A DNA stretch of 64,000 bases from Lachnospiraceae bacterium A4 (GTDB taxonomy: Bacteria; Bacillota; Clostridia; Lachnospirales; Lachnospiraceae): contig KE159562.1 in assembly GCA_000403215.2 (NCBI GenBank), positions 160,846-224,845 on the forward strand, given 5' to 3'. Shown here piece after piece: positions 54,619 through 63,518 of the stretch. The first letter of the stretch is position 1. The number at the start of each line of letters is the position of its first letter. Position numbers and translations under genes: made by a program. Under the pieces are notes generated by a model. The model saw nothing but the letters and a program-made list of their open reading frames with translations, did no database searches and was not told the origin of the DNA.

Positions 54619-57279
54619 ATGAAATTTAATGGACTTAGTGACAAAGAGGTCGAGCAGTCGCGCGGGCAGTATGGCTCGAATCAGATTCCTGATTCGGAGC
54701 CTACTACCTTCTGGGAGGAGTTTAAGGAGACCTTCGGGGATCCGATGATCAAGATCCTCTTAGCAATCGCGGCACTGATGATTGTCATGTTTTTCTTTGG
54801 CTACGCGGAGATTTACGAGCCGCTTGGAACGATCGTGGCAGTGCTTGTTGTGGCGTTTGTGTCGGCAAAGACCGGCGTGGCGAGCGATACCAAGTACCGT
54901 GAGCTGAAAGACAGCACAGAAAAGGACAAGTGTAAAGTATACAGGAACGGCGTCGTCACGGTGATCGAGGTGGATGATGTCGTTGTTGGAGATAAGGTGC
55001 TGCTGCAGTCTGGTGACAAGGTTCCAGCGGACGGTATTCTGATTGACGGCGCGCTCAAGGTAGACAACTCTGCGCTGAACGGAGAGGCAGAGGAGTGCAA
55101 AAAGACAGCGGCAGACCCCAGCGTACAGCTTGCGGACGATATTACAGGTGATACATTTGTAGATAAGTATTCCCTGTTTCGCGGCGCGGTGATCTTTGAC
55201 GGGGAAGGCGTGCTCGATGTCAGAAAAGTCGGCTTAAAGACCATGATGGGCAAGATGGCGGAGGAAATGCAGGAGGATGAACCGGATTCACCGCTCAAGG
55301 TCAAATTGGCGAAGCTGGCAAAGCAGATTTCTACGTTTGGATATATTGGCGCGATCATTATTGCGCTGTTTTATCTGGCACATGCGATTATGGTATTTGA
55401 CGGCGGCGCGGCAGGATATTTTGCGCAGCCAATACCAGATATTATCATGAATGTAGTCGATGCAGTTTCACTTGCAGTCGTGATTATCGTCTGTGCGGTG
55501 CCGGAGGGGCTTCCGCTGATGATTTCGCTTGTGCTCATGCAGAATACAAGCAAGATGCTTGACCACAATGTCCTTGTCAGAAAGGCAGAAGGTATCGAAA
55601 CAGCAGGTTCATTAAATATTCTCTTCAGCGATAAGACAGGTACAATCACAAAAGGATCTCTTGAAGTGGTTGATTTCTTCTGCGCAGATGGAAATTCGAT
55701 TGACATTGCGCAGCTTAGCAAGCACAGTAAAGTAAAGGGGCTGATCGACCTTGCAATCGGCAAAAACACACAGTCCATGTTTGATACATCCCACAGGGTA
55801 ATCGGCGGCAATGCCACCGATCAGGCGCTGATGAAGTTTATAGGAGAGGAAACCTTCAATACCCTGACTTCAAACAAAGAGTATGTCATCACGGCGCAGC
55901 AGGGCTTTAACTCCACAAACAAGTTCAGCCAGGCACGAATTGACAATGTAGGCAAAACCTTCTACAAAGGCGCGCCGGAACGGCTTCTGGCATCAGCGGC
56001 AAAGTATCTCGATGCGGACGGAAATGTGAGGGATATCGACAAGGCAGTACTTGACAGAAAGATTGACGAGCTTGCGGCAAAGGCAATGCGTGTGCTGGCA
56101 TTTGGTTATTCAGAGCGTTCGCTTGTGGAGAACAAGATCAATGAGGATATTGTCATTATTGGCCTGGTAGGTATCCGTGATGATGTGAGGCCAGAGGCGC
56201 GGGATGCCATCAAAGAGGTACAAGATGCAGGCATTCAGGTGGTCATGATTACAGGTGACAGACTTGAGACTGCGGTGGCGATCGCAAAGGATGCAGGCTT
56301 GTTAAAGAGCAATGACGAGATGGCGCTCTCCTCCGCCCAGTTAAATGAGATGTCTGACGATGAGGTGAAGAAGATTATACCCAAGATTCGCGTGATTGCA
56401 AGAGCGCTGCCGACAGACAAATCCCGTATGGTAAGGCTCTGTCAGGAAATGAACCTTGTTGTCGGCATGACAGGTGACGGCGTGAACGACTCACCTGCGC
56501 TGAAGCGTGCGGATGTTGGTTTTGCGATGGGCAGCGGTACTGAGGCGGCAAAGGAAGCAGGAAAGATCGTTATTTTAGATGATAACTTTAAGTCCATCAA
56601 AGACGCTATCTTGTACGGAAGAACCATTTACCACAATATTTTAAAATTCTGCAAGTTCCAGCTTGTGATTAATGTCACAGCGGTTATTGTCAGCGCGATT
56701 GCACCGTTTTTCGGTGTAGATGAGCCGCTTAAAGTCACACATTTACTATTCGTCAACCTCGTAATGGACAGTCTTGGCGCAATCATGCTTGGCAATGAGC
56801 CGGCGCTTGAGAAGTATATGCGCGAGAAGCCCAGAAGAAGAGATGAGAGCATTGTGAGCAGGCCGATGATGGCGCAGATTATCACGATGGGACTCTGGCT
56901 TACCGTAGTGAGCTTTATATATCTCAAAGCACCGTTTTTCGTGGATTTGTTTGACACGGAAGAGCAGCATTTGACAGGGTATTTTGTGCTGTTTATCGTG
57001 AGTGCGCTGTTTAATGGCTTTAATGTCAGAGATGATGGATTTGGCATTTTTAAGGGGCTGGATCAAAATACAGGCTTTATCAAGGTGTTCTTGACAATTA
57101 TCTTCGTACAGGCACTGATTGTCAACGCGGCATTGATACCGTTTGAGGCGTTTACATGGATTGGAAACATGTTTAGCTGTGTACCGTTTGGCATCAGGGG
57201 CTGGATTACAATTGTCGTGCTGGCGTTGACAATGATTCCGGTGGATATGGTCAGGAAACTTGTTGTAAACAGAAAGTAA
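54619..57279 (+). CDS. Ca2+-type P-type ATPase
   Basis: An 886-residue P2-type cation pump. The actuator motif NGEAEE (about 154) stands for TGE-type catalysis, VPEGLPLMISL (about 294) is the ion-binding PEGLP helix, the phosphorylated Asp is in FSDKTGTITKG (about 337), and MTGDGVNDSPALKRADVG (about 617) is the hinge. About 10 membrane helices. The class is PMCA/SERCA-like, so Ca2+ export is likely. It takes the place that TerC membrane proteins often have in Ter loci and fits the Ca2+-binding TerD proteins in the same operon. GGAG lies 11 bases before the ATG. Confidence 0.93.
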   Translation: MKFNGLSDKEVEQSRGQYGSNQIPDSEPTTFWEEFKETFGDPMIKILLAIAALMIVMFFFGYAEIYEPLGTIVAVLVVAFVSAKTGVASDTKYRELKDSTEKDKCKVYRNGVVTVIEVDDVVVGDKVLLQSGDKVPADGILIDGALKVDNSALNGEAEECKKTAADPSVQLADDITGDTFVDKYSLFRGAVIFDGEGVLDVRKVGLKTMMGKMAEEMQEDEPDSPLKVKLAKLAKQISTFGYIGAIIIALFYLAHAIMVFDGGAAGYFAQPIPDIIMNVVDAVSLAVVIIVCAVPEGLPLMISLVLMQNTSKMLDHNVLVRKAEGIETAGSLNILFSDKTGTITKGSLEVVDFFCADGNSIDIAQLSKHSKVKGLIDLAIGKNTQSMFDTSHRVIGGNATDQALMKFIGEETFNTLTSNKEYVITAQQGFNSTNKFSQARIDNVGKTFYKGAPERLLASAAKYLDADGNVRDIDKAVLDRKIDELAAKAMRVLAFGYSERSLVENKINEDIVIIGLVGIRDDVRPEARDAIKEVQDAGIQVVMITGDRLETAVAIAKDAGLLKSNDEMALSSAQLNEMSDDEVKKIIPKIRVIARALPTDKSRMVRLCQEMNLVVGMTGDGVNDSPALKRADVGFAMGSGTEAAKEAGKIVILDDNFKSIKDAILYGRTIYHNILKFCKFQLVINVTAVIVSAIAPFFGVDEPLKVTHLLFVNLVMDSLGAIMLGNEPALEKYMREKPRRRDESIVSRPMMAQIITMGLWLTVVSFIYLKAPFFVDLFDTEEQHLTGYFVLFIVSALFNGFNVRDDGFGIFKGLDQNTGFIKVFLTIIFVQALIVNAALIPFEAFTWIGNMFSCVPFGIRGWITIVVLALTMIPVDMVRKLVVNRK

Positions 57280-57300
57280 GGACTTGTGCAGTTTATAAAA

Positions 57301-57367
57301 AAGGCTGTCGTGAAATGCAGTTTGCCTACAATTTATTGAGCAACTGGCAGTATTTTGCGGCAGCCTT
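57301..57367 (+). terminator. Large hairpin after the Ca2+ ATPase gene
   Basis: Positions 57301-57318 (starting AAGGCTGTCG) pair with 57350-57367 (ending CGGCAGCCTT) over 18 bp with several G-U pairs. No long T-run follows, so it may be a weak terminator or processing hairpin between ATPase and HAD genes. Confidence 0.55.
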
Positions 57368-57423
57368 GCTGTATTTATTCTTGGCTGGGATAGTTGAATG
57401 CGTTTGGAAAATAGGAGTGGCTA

Positions 57424-58206
57424 ATGGTACTATTTCATACAGATTTGGACAATACCATGATTTATTCATATAAGCATGAGATCGGCGCGGACAAGCGCTG
57501 CGCGGAAGTTTATCATGGGAGGGAGATTTCGTATATTACAAAAGAAACCTATCGGCTTTTGCAGCAAATAAAGGCGAAGGAAGAACAGCTTGTGATGGTT
57601 CCGACGACAACGAGGACGACCGAGCAGTACCAGCGGATTCATCTTGGAATAGGTGATTTGCCCTACGCGCTTGTCTGTAATGGCGGTGTGCTGCTGGCTG
57701 GCGGCAGGGAGGATGAGAATTGGTATCGCGGTTCGCTGGAACGTATCCGCGACAGCAGGGAGACGCTTCATCAGGCGTTGGAACTTTTGGATAAGGAGTC
57801 TAGGAGAAGCTTTGAACTGCGTTTTATAAGAGAATTGTTTGTATTTACGAAATGTCAGGAGCCGGAGGCGGTAGTTTGTGATTTGAAGCGAAAGCTGGAT
57901 TTGAATGTGGTGGAGGTATTCCGAAACGGCGAGAAAGTGTATGTGCTGCCCAAGGCACTGAGCAAGGGAAGCGCGCTTCAAAGATTTAAGGAGTATTTTG
58001 GTGCGGCGTACACGATTGCGGCGGGCGACAGTGAGTTTGACTGCTCCATGCTGGAGGCGGCCGACTTGGGTATTGCGGCGCCAGCACTTGCACAGAACTA
58101 TTCTTTTCAGGGGAATGTGGTCTGTCCTTCCGGGAAAAAGATTTTTGCGGAAGCTGTGCTTGCACTTGTACTGGCGCGTGTTGAAAATTGTATGAAAAAT
58201 AAATAA
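57424..58206 (+). CDS. HAD-superfamily phosphatase of the Ter module
   Basis: A 260-residue HAD hydrolase of the Cof/SPP-like type. Motif I is FHTDLDNTMI (Asp6, Asp8), motif II the TTTRTT segment (about 60), the conserved Lys is in LPKALSKGSALQRF (about 183), and motif III/IV is AAGDSEFDCSML (about 201). HAD enzymes occur in Ter-linked biosynthetic modules, where a phospho-metabolite is the expected substrate. AGGAG precedes the ATG. It converges with the AIM24 gene, 11 bases apart. Confidence 0.85.
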   Translation: MVLFHTDLDNTMIYSYKHEIGADKRCAEVYHGREISYITKETYRLLQQIKAKEEQLVMVPTTTRTTEQYQRIHLGIGDLPYALVCNGGVLLAGGREDENWYRGSLERIRDSRETLHQALELLDKESRRSFELRFIRELFVFTKCQEPEAVVCDLKRKLDLNVVEVFRNGEKVYVLPKALSKGSALQRFKEYFGAAYTIAAGDSEFDCSMLEAADLGIAAPALAQNYSFQGNVVCPSGKKIFAEAVLALVLARVENCMKNK

Positions 58207-58217
58207 ATTCGTATAAT

Positions 58218-58949
58218 TTAATTCGGGCGGTGTCCAAGCCGTCCGCCGTCCATGCCGAGATTAATGCCGCTTGCACGTTCGTTTGGCTGGATAATGACAG
58301 TCACGGGCTGGCGGGCATTCCACTCAAAACTGTAGGATTCCCCGGAGGTCTGACCGATAAAGGTTTTCCAGTTGACATCCATCTTGATATCGGGGTCACA
58401 GTAGCCGTTTCCCATCCAACACACGACCGCATCAGGGTCAACGACAAGCGTAGAGCCGGTCTGGATATTGCTCAGCACAATGGGATTGCCGTCTATCAGG
58501 ATGGCGACATAGGCGTTTGGGCCGGTTCCTGTCAGTGTGGAGGTGGCAAGTCCTTTCTGGGAGATGACGCCACAGCCGATGAAGCGCACATCGTATTTGC
58601 AGTCCGGGGTGAAGGCGAGAATATTTTCCGACTCAATCGAGAGCACTTCGCCGGGCTGAAGCTGGTATACCACTACATGCTGGGCATGGTTGGCATAGTA
58701 TGTAATGCTGTCGCCGTTCATCATGACTTTCATGAGCGGGAGATTTTCGCCGGTGACGCGCCGCATCAGGGAACCGAGCAGCGCCTGCCCCGCATTTTGC
58801 TGCGGTCCGAGCAGCAGCTTTTCGAATTTATAATTTTTCTGTCCGCCGTTTTCACCGCAGATAAAGGAACCTGCCTTGGTGAACAGCACATCATTTCCGC
58901 GGCAGGTCACTTTCAGGGTTAATTCGTTAATCACTTCAAATGTCAACAT
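58218..58949 (-). CDS. AIM24-family protein
   Basis: A 243-residue beta-rich protein of the AIM24/TIGR00266 family (double-psi/beta-helix-like trimers). LLLGPQQNAGQALLGSLMRR (about 44) and the conserved PGEVLSIESENILAF strand (about 99), plus VDPDAVVCWM (about 169), match the family. Function is unknown; AIM24 proteins often lie beside TerD genes. AAAAGGAG lies 8 bases before the start, and the TerD gene upstream ends 44 bases away, so they form an operon. Confidence 0.85.
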   Translation of the reverse strand: MLTFEVINELTLKVTCRGNDVLFTKAGSFICGENGGQKNYKFEKLLLGPQQNAGQALLGSLMRRVTGENLPLMKVMMNGDSITYYANHAQHVVVYQLQPGEVLSIESENILAFTPDCKYDVRFIGCGVISQKGLATSTLTGTGPNAYVAILIDGNPIVLSNIQTGSTLVVDPDAVVCWMGNGYCDPDIKMDVNWKTFIGQTSGESYSFEWNARQPVTVIIQPNERASGINLGMDGGRLGHRPN

Positions 58950-58993
58950 TGTTTGTTACTCCTTTTTGTATCCATACATGAATCAATCGTTTC

Positions 58994-59812
58994 TCAGAGA
59001 ACCTGAACGCCGTACAGCGCACACAGGCCGGCAAGATCTTTGGCGACGCCGTTTCCGACAGCGTTAAATTTCCATGCGCTGTTGTGCTGGTAAAGTTCTC
59101 CGATCATCATCGAGATCACATTATTGTAGTAGTCTGTCATGAGAAAGCTCACAAGTTCATGGCCAGTTTGATCTAAAATGCGCACATAGGCGTCTTTGAG
59201 CATGCCAAAGTGAAGTCTGTTCGCCAGCGCATCATTGATTGTGAGGACAAAAACAATCTTCTTGACCTGTGGATTCAGCCGTTTAAAGTCCACCTGAATA
59301 AGCTCGCGGTCAGCACCGCCGCCAGACACAAATCTGGTGCTCTGGTCAGGGCTGAGCGTCTGGCCGTAAAAGACAAACCATGAATCGCCAATGACTTTCC
59401 CGTCAGCACCAAGCAGAAATGCCGACACGTCAACATCGCATCGCGCATCTGTGACATTCCAGCCAAAGCAGGCGTCCACCGCGGTCAGCGGGGCGGCGGA
59501 AAGCAGTATTTTCTGTCCCTTCTGCACTTTGTTCAGCAGTGTGGGAACAGGGCGCGCAATCGGAGTACCGCCTGTGTTTTGCTGCCCCGCAGTCAATGCA
59601 GGCTGAATGTTTTGCGGCTGCTGTGGCGCGTTCGATGGAGGCTGGCGGAAGGGCTGCTGGGAATACAGGGATACAGAACTATTGTTTCGTGTATTTTTGA
59701 CAATCGTTGTAATGTTATTCTTATTTTTAACGCTCTGCGGTTCAGGCATGTTGATTGACAGAATGGAATTGCGGTTCATGGGACCACTTGTTTTCATTTT
59801 AACAGTTACCAT
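58994..59812 (-). CDS. TerD-domain protein with long disordered N-terminus
   Basis: A 272-residue protein. The first about 90 residues are Asn/Gln/Pro-rich and probably disordered (QQPFRQPPSNAPQQPQN); a TerD domain follows (VQKGQKILLSAAPLTAVDA, then DARCDVDVSAFLLGADGK, ending NSAWKFNAVGNGVAKDLAGL). The acidic residues DVDVSA are kept but DDEQ is replaced by DRELIQVDF, so Ca2+ binding may be weaker. ACGGAGG sets ATG 59812. It is opposite in orientation to the main TerD operon. An extended -10 (TGCTATAAT, minus strand near 59914-59922) lies upstream. Confidence 0.88.
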   Translation of the reverse strand: MVTVKMKTSGPMNRNSILSINMPEPQSVKNKNNITTIVKNTRNNSSVSLYSQQPFRQPPSNAPQQPQNIQPALTAGQQNTGGTPIARPVPTLLNKVQKGQKILLSAAPLTAVDACFGWNVTDARCDVDVSAFLLGADGKVIGDSWFVFYGQTLSPDQSTRFVSGGGADRELIQVDFKRLNPQVKKIVFVLTINDALANRLHFGMLKDAYVRILDQTGHELVSFLMTDYYNNVISMMIGELYQHNSAWKFNAVGNGVAKDLAGLCALYGVQVL

Positions 59813-59913
59813 GTATTTCCTCCGTCTGTATAGTATAGTCTCTCGGAATCTTCCTTGCACCTGCTGTTAGGGCGGATTTTTCGGGAGGCTAGTATTTTAT
59901 AAAACCAAATCAT

Positions 59914-59922
59914 ATTATAGCA
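59914..59922 (-). promoter_or_regulatory. Extended -10 promoter of the TerD/AIM24 operon
   Basis: The minus strand reads TGC-TATAAT; no good -35 is seen. It lies about 100 bases before the TerD gene start. Confidence 0.45.
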
Positions 59923-60041
59923 TATTCGGCAGGGAGGTACATTAAAATTACGTTAAGAATTTAAAAAAATTCTCAGTACATTTGATGGCACAGGACTGCG
60001 TATTAGATTATTGGATTGAAAAGAAAGGGGACTTGTGATAG

Positions 60042-60569
60042 TATGATTGTAATAGCGTCTGGAACAGGGCGAGATACCATTCCAGTGTACTTGATATCGA
60101 GAACCTGCATTCTGGTCAGGCGTTTAAGGAGTTACCAGATACGTACACGATTTTTATTACGGAGGAAGATTTTTTCGGCATGGGAAAACCAGTCTATCCG
60201 ATTGAACGGATAAATCTTGCAGCAGGGACATTTTTTGAAGATGGGGAACACATTCTTTATGTGAATGGCAAATACGAGGGAGAATCCGATATTGGCAGAC
60301 TGATGCATGACTTTAATTGTACAAGGGCAGATGATATGAATTATGAACTGATGGCAGAACGGACGCGGTATCTGAAAGAGAATCCGAAAGGGGTGAGTGA
60401 GATGTGTAAGGTCATGGAGGATATGCGGAATGAAACATTGAAAGAAAGTGCAATAAATACAGCCAGAAGAATGCTTGCAGATGGGATTCTGGCGCTTGAA
60501 AAAATTGCCGAATATGCCGGACTTTCCGTAGACGAAGTAAAGAAGCTGCAAACGGATAAAAATGCATAA
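60042..60569 (+). pseudogene. N-terminally truncated Rpn family nuclease
   Basis: The frame from TAG 60039 to TAA 60567-60569 reads WNRARYHSSVLDIENLHSG, KELPDTYTIFITEEDFFGMG and, at the end, KIAEYAGLSVDEVKKLQ. This is the middle and C-terminal half of a PD-(D/E)XK/Rpn protein from the short-form subfamily. The N-terminal nuclease core, including the catalytic Asp and Glu-x-Lys, is missing and there is no start with a ribosome site before ATG 60180. A remnant of a formerly complete gene, distinct from the full Rpn gene at 33347. Confidence 0.8.
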
Positions 60570-60580
60570 ACAGTATCATA

Positions 60581-60612
60581 TCTTGGGAGCCTTTTATCGG
60601 GCTCCCAAGATG
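60581..60612 (+). terminator. 12-bp hairpin after the Rpn pseudogene
   Basis: ATCTTGGGAGCC (60581-60592) and GGCTCCCAAGAT (60601-60612) are perfect complements with an 8-base loop. No T-run follows on either strand. It probably ended transcripts of the former gene or protects RNA of the converging small gene. Confidence 0.6.
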
Positions 60613-60626
60613 GTATTTAAGGCTGA

Positions 60627-60881
60627 TTATGAGATATCCTTTTCATAATCTCTTGGCGGGCGGACATAACCTAACATTTCTTTTTCACAAGCACCAAATT
60701 GCAGGAAATTAAATTTTGCTTCTGTTAGTGTTATTCCATGATTAGAGACACTTGGTTCGCAATCAGAACTAATGAACGGGTCATTCTCCCAAAAGCAAAC
60801 GGGGCAAATATACCCACAATCTTCGTTCGCTGGAACATTATAGGTAAAGTATCCGCAACAAGGACATTGATGTTTTTTCAT
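60627..60881 (-). CDS. Small CPCC-type cysteine-rich protein
   Basis: An 84-residue protein with two zinc-ribbon-like knuckles, HQCPCCGYFTY (about 4-14) and CGYICPVCFWEND (about 23-35), the signature of the Cys_rich_CPCC family; the rest is polar. Function is unknown; proteins of this family are often found near toxin or mobile genes. ATG 60881 has AGGAGG 13 bases upstream, which is long; a TTG at 60893 would be too close to it. Confidence 0.75.
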   Translation of the reverse strand: MKKHQCPCCGYFTYNVPANEDCGYICPVCFWENDPFISSDCEPSVSNHGITLTEAKFNFLQFGACEKEMLGYVRPPRDYEKDIS

Positions 60882-61340
60882 TCTGTATTTCAATCCTCCT
60901 AAAATATTTTGATTTGGTTCATACTGTATTGCCTGTTCTTAATTATTTAGTTTTTCTAAAAACGTATAGGACCTTTTTGACCCCATACATTCCCTGCCAT
61001 TGCTGCATGGCAGGGGACAAGAAGTAAAATGAGAATCCATCGTATATTGTCAATATAGTATTTTCACATACTGATCTCATGCCTTTTATCAATACTATTT
61101 TATACTGTTATCCTACCACAACCGCACACACAATTCCACTCAATTCTGCTTTATCTTCCTTTGCCTTATTCGTTGCAATCATCATTTGTATTGCCTGTTC
61201 TTGCTGCTCTGTGCAAATTCGTCCATACGCTTTTGTGATATATAAATAATAACAATATATAAAAACACAACAAATCCCGTGTATTTCACAGTTTTCGAAA
61301 ATTTTACCGTTAGTATCTTATCAAAATGCGTTCTATCTAT

Positions 61341-61376
61341 TATAATAAGGCTGTCTGGTATAATAAGGCTGTTTAG
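61341..61376 (+). repeat. Tandem 18-bp repeat
   Basis: TATAATAAGGCTGTCTGG (61341-61358) is followed directly by TATAATAAGGCTGTTTAG, 16 of 18 identical. Confidence 0.85.
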
Positions 61377-61415
61377 GGATACATTTGGTTCGTGGTTTTT
61401 CTGTATGTCTGTTAT

Positions 61416-61511
61416 ATGCATTTTTTTGACAATGAAAAACATATGTTTGAACAAGGCGTTATTACAATACATGCTATGCAGAAGCTGAATGAAATGTATC
61501 TGAAAAAGTAA
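61416..61511 (+). pseudogene. Possible C-terminal gene remnant
   Basis: An open frame reads FFDNEKHMFEQGVITIHAMQ then KLNEMYLKK before TAA 61509-61511. Codon use looks coding, but no ribosome site or known motif is seen. It may be the end of a decayed gene. Confidence 0.22.
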
Positions 61512-61563
61512 TGATATGAAGTAGTAGGAATGGGAGACGATAAGCGTCTTTAGGGAGGACGAG

Positions 61564-63348
61564 ATGGACTTTTTTGATTTGTTGACGATGATAGGTGGCT
61601 TGGCGCTGTTTTTGTATGGAATGCATCTGCTCAGCGAGGGTCTTGAAAAGCTGTCGGGAGGGCGGCTTGAGAGGGTTTTGGAAAATTTGACCAATAACAG
61701 GCTCAAGGCTGTGCTGCTGGGCGCGGGCGTGACAGCGGTAATTCAATCTTCATCTGCGACGACGGTGATGGTGGTAGGCTTTGTAAATTCCGGGATTATG
61801 AAGCTCTCGCAGGCAATTGGAATCATCATGGGTGCAAATGTCGGAACAACGATCACTTCGTGGGTGCTGAGCCTTACGGGAATAGAGAGTGACAGCTTTT
61901 TCTTGCAGTTGGTCAAACCGACTTCGTTTTCACCAGTGCTTGCTGCGATTGGTGTCATATTCATTATGTTTATGAAAAATGGGAGAAAACGCGAGCTCGG
62001 TACGATTTTAGTTGGATTTGCGATCTTGATGACCGGAATGGATACCATGTCGTCGGCGGTGAAGCCGCTGAGTCAGGTTCCAGAGTTTACGGGATTGTTT
62101 ACAATGTTTACGAATCCGCTTCTCGGCCTGCTGGTGGGTGCACTGGTGACGGCAGTGATTCAGTCCTCCTCGGCATCGGTCGGTATTTTGCAGGCGCTGT
62201 GTGTGACGGGCAGTATCAATTACGCGGCGGCGGTGCCGATTATTCTCGGCCAGAACATTGGCACTTGTGTGACGGCGATGATGTCTGGGGTTGGAGCGAG
62301 CAAAAATGCCAGACGGGCTTCGATTGTCCATCTATTGTTTAATATTATTGGAACGGCAATTTTTATGATTGCCTTTTACACCCTGAATGCAGTGATGGAT
62401 TTTGCCTTTATGGAGGAGGCGGCTGACAGCGCTGGAATCGCGCTGGTACACACGGGATTTAATGTGCTGGCAACACTTGTGCTGCTTCCTTTTGCAAACT
62501 TTCTTGAGAAATTGTCGCTCATTATCATCAAGCCCGACGAGGAGGAAGAGCGGCAGGCGATGGAGAACGAGCTGTTTGCCAAAATGGACGAGCGTTTTCT
62601 GAGTACGCCTTCCTTTGCGTTGGAACAGGCTTATTCGTATGTGCTAAAGATGGCAGCACTGACAAAGGATTCGCTGAAAGGGGCGACGGAGAATCTGTTT
62701 GTTTTTGACAAAAAGCATGTGAAGGACATCGAACAGATCGAGAGTCTGGTGGATCGTTATGAAGATGAGGTTAGCGGGTATCTGGTGAAGCTCTCGAGCC
62801 GCAACCTGAGCGAGCCGGATTCCCGCAAGCTGAACATGCTGCTGCACAGTGTCGGGGATTTGGAACGGATTTCAGACCATGCGATTAACTTAGTGGACTG
62901 TGCCAAGACGATGAATAAAAAAGAGCAGCACTTTTCGGAGAAGGCGACCGAGGAGCTGAAAATTTTTTCACAGGCAGTCTGTGATATCGTAGATGCGTCC
63001 ATCAGTGTACTTGAAACGGGAGATGAGACGGCGGCAAAGTCAATCGAGCCGTTTGAGGAGGCGATTGATGTTCTGCAAAAAGAGATGAAAAAGCGCCATG
63101 TAAAGCGTCTTAGAAAAGGAAAGTGTACCGCTGAGATGGGGTTTGTGCTCTCCGATATCACAAACAATTACGAGCGGATCGCAGACCACTGTTCCAATCT
63201 GGCAATCAACGTGATGCAGCTTGGCGAGGACGACACACATGCGCATGAGTATGTTGACAGCATTGAGAAGGGGGAGGGCAGTGCATTTGACCAAATGATG
63301 CAGGAGTGTCTGAGACGTTATGAACTGCCGGCAAAGGCCGTAAAGTAG
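61564..63348 (+). CDS. Na+/phosphate cotransporter with C-terminal PhoU-like domain
   Basis: A 594-residue protein. The N-terminal part (about 1-310) has two inverted NptA/PiT-B repeats with the QSSSATTVMVVGFVNSG (about 62) and QSSSASVGILQALC (about 199) motifs that form the Na+/Pi site, together with about nine membrane helices. The C-terminal about 200 residues are PhoU-like helices (SVGDLERISDHAINLVDCAK; DITNNYERIADHCSNLAINV), likely to sense phosphate state. Function is Pi uptake or export driven by Na+. AGGGAGGACGAG precedes the ATG. Confidence 0.93.
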   Translation: MDFFDLLTMIGGLALFLYGMHLLSEGLEKLSGGRLERVLENLTNNRLKAVLLGAGVTAVIQSSSATTVMVVGFVNSGIMKLSQAIGIIMGANVGTTITSWVLSLTGIESDSFFLQLVKPTSFSPVLAAIGVIFIMFMKNGRKRELGTILVGFAILMTGMDTMSSAVKPLSQVPEFTGLFTMFTNPLLGLLVGALVTAVIQSSSASVGILQALCVTGSINYAAAVPIILGQNIGTCVTAMMSGVGASKNARRASIVHLLFNIIGTAIFMIAFYTLNAVMDFAFMEEAADSAGIALVHTGFNVLATLVLLPFANFLEKLSLIIIKPDEEEERQAMENELFAKMDERFLSTPSFALEQAYSYVLKMAALTKDSLKGATENLFVFDKKHVKDIEQIESLVDRYEDEVSGYLVKLSSRNLSEPDSRKLNMLLHSVGDLERISDHAINLVDCAKTMNKKEQHFSEKATEELKIFSQAVCDIVDASISVLETGDETAAKSIEPFEEAIDVLQKEMKKRHVKRLRKGKCTAEMGFVLSDITNNYERIADHCSNLAINVMQLGEDDTHAHEYVDSIEKGEGSAFDQMMQECLRRYELPAKAVK

Positions 63349-63442
63349 TAAGGATATACTGTAAAATAAGACTGAAAACTGTGAATTATGCCAAGAAATT
63401 TGAGTAAATTGCACAAAATTTATTGGAATCACATATTTTTTA

Positions 63443-63471
63443 TTGTGCTGGAAAAAAAATTAAACTATAAT
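63443..63471 (+). promoter_or_regulatory. gdhA promoter
   Basis: TTGTGC (63443-63448), a 17-base spacer and consensus TATAAT (63466-63471), about 65 bases before the start. Confidence 0.75.
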
Positions 63472-63518
63472 GTAATCGTTGAGTTTAGTGCATTACAGTG
63501 TTAAAATAGTTTTTATAA

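Larger units (their letters stand above)
60894..61563. other. Gene-poor AT-rich gap
   Basis: About 670 bases with no convincing gene. It holds an 18-bp tandem repeat (61341-61376) and a short coding-like tail (61416-61511). AGGGAGGA before the Na/Pi cotransporter start closes it. No clear promoter was found. Confidence 0.6.

Noticed and set aside
61279-61488. 69-codon frame in the gap before the Na/Pi cotransporter
   Set aside because: Hydrophobic, AT-driven sequence crossing an 18-bp tandem repeat and lacking a ribosome site.
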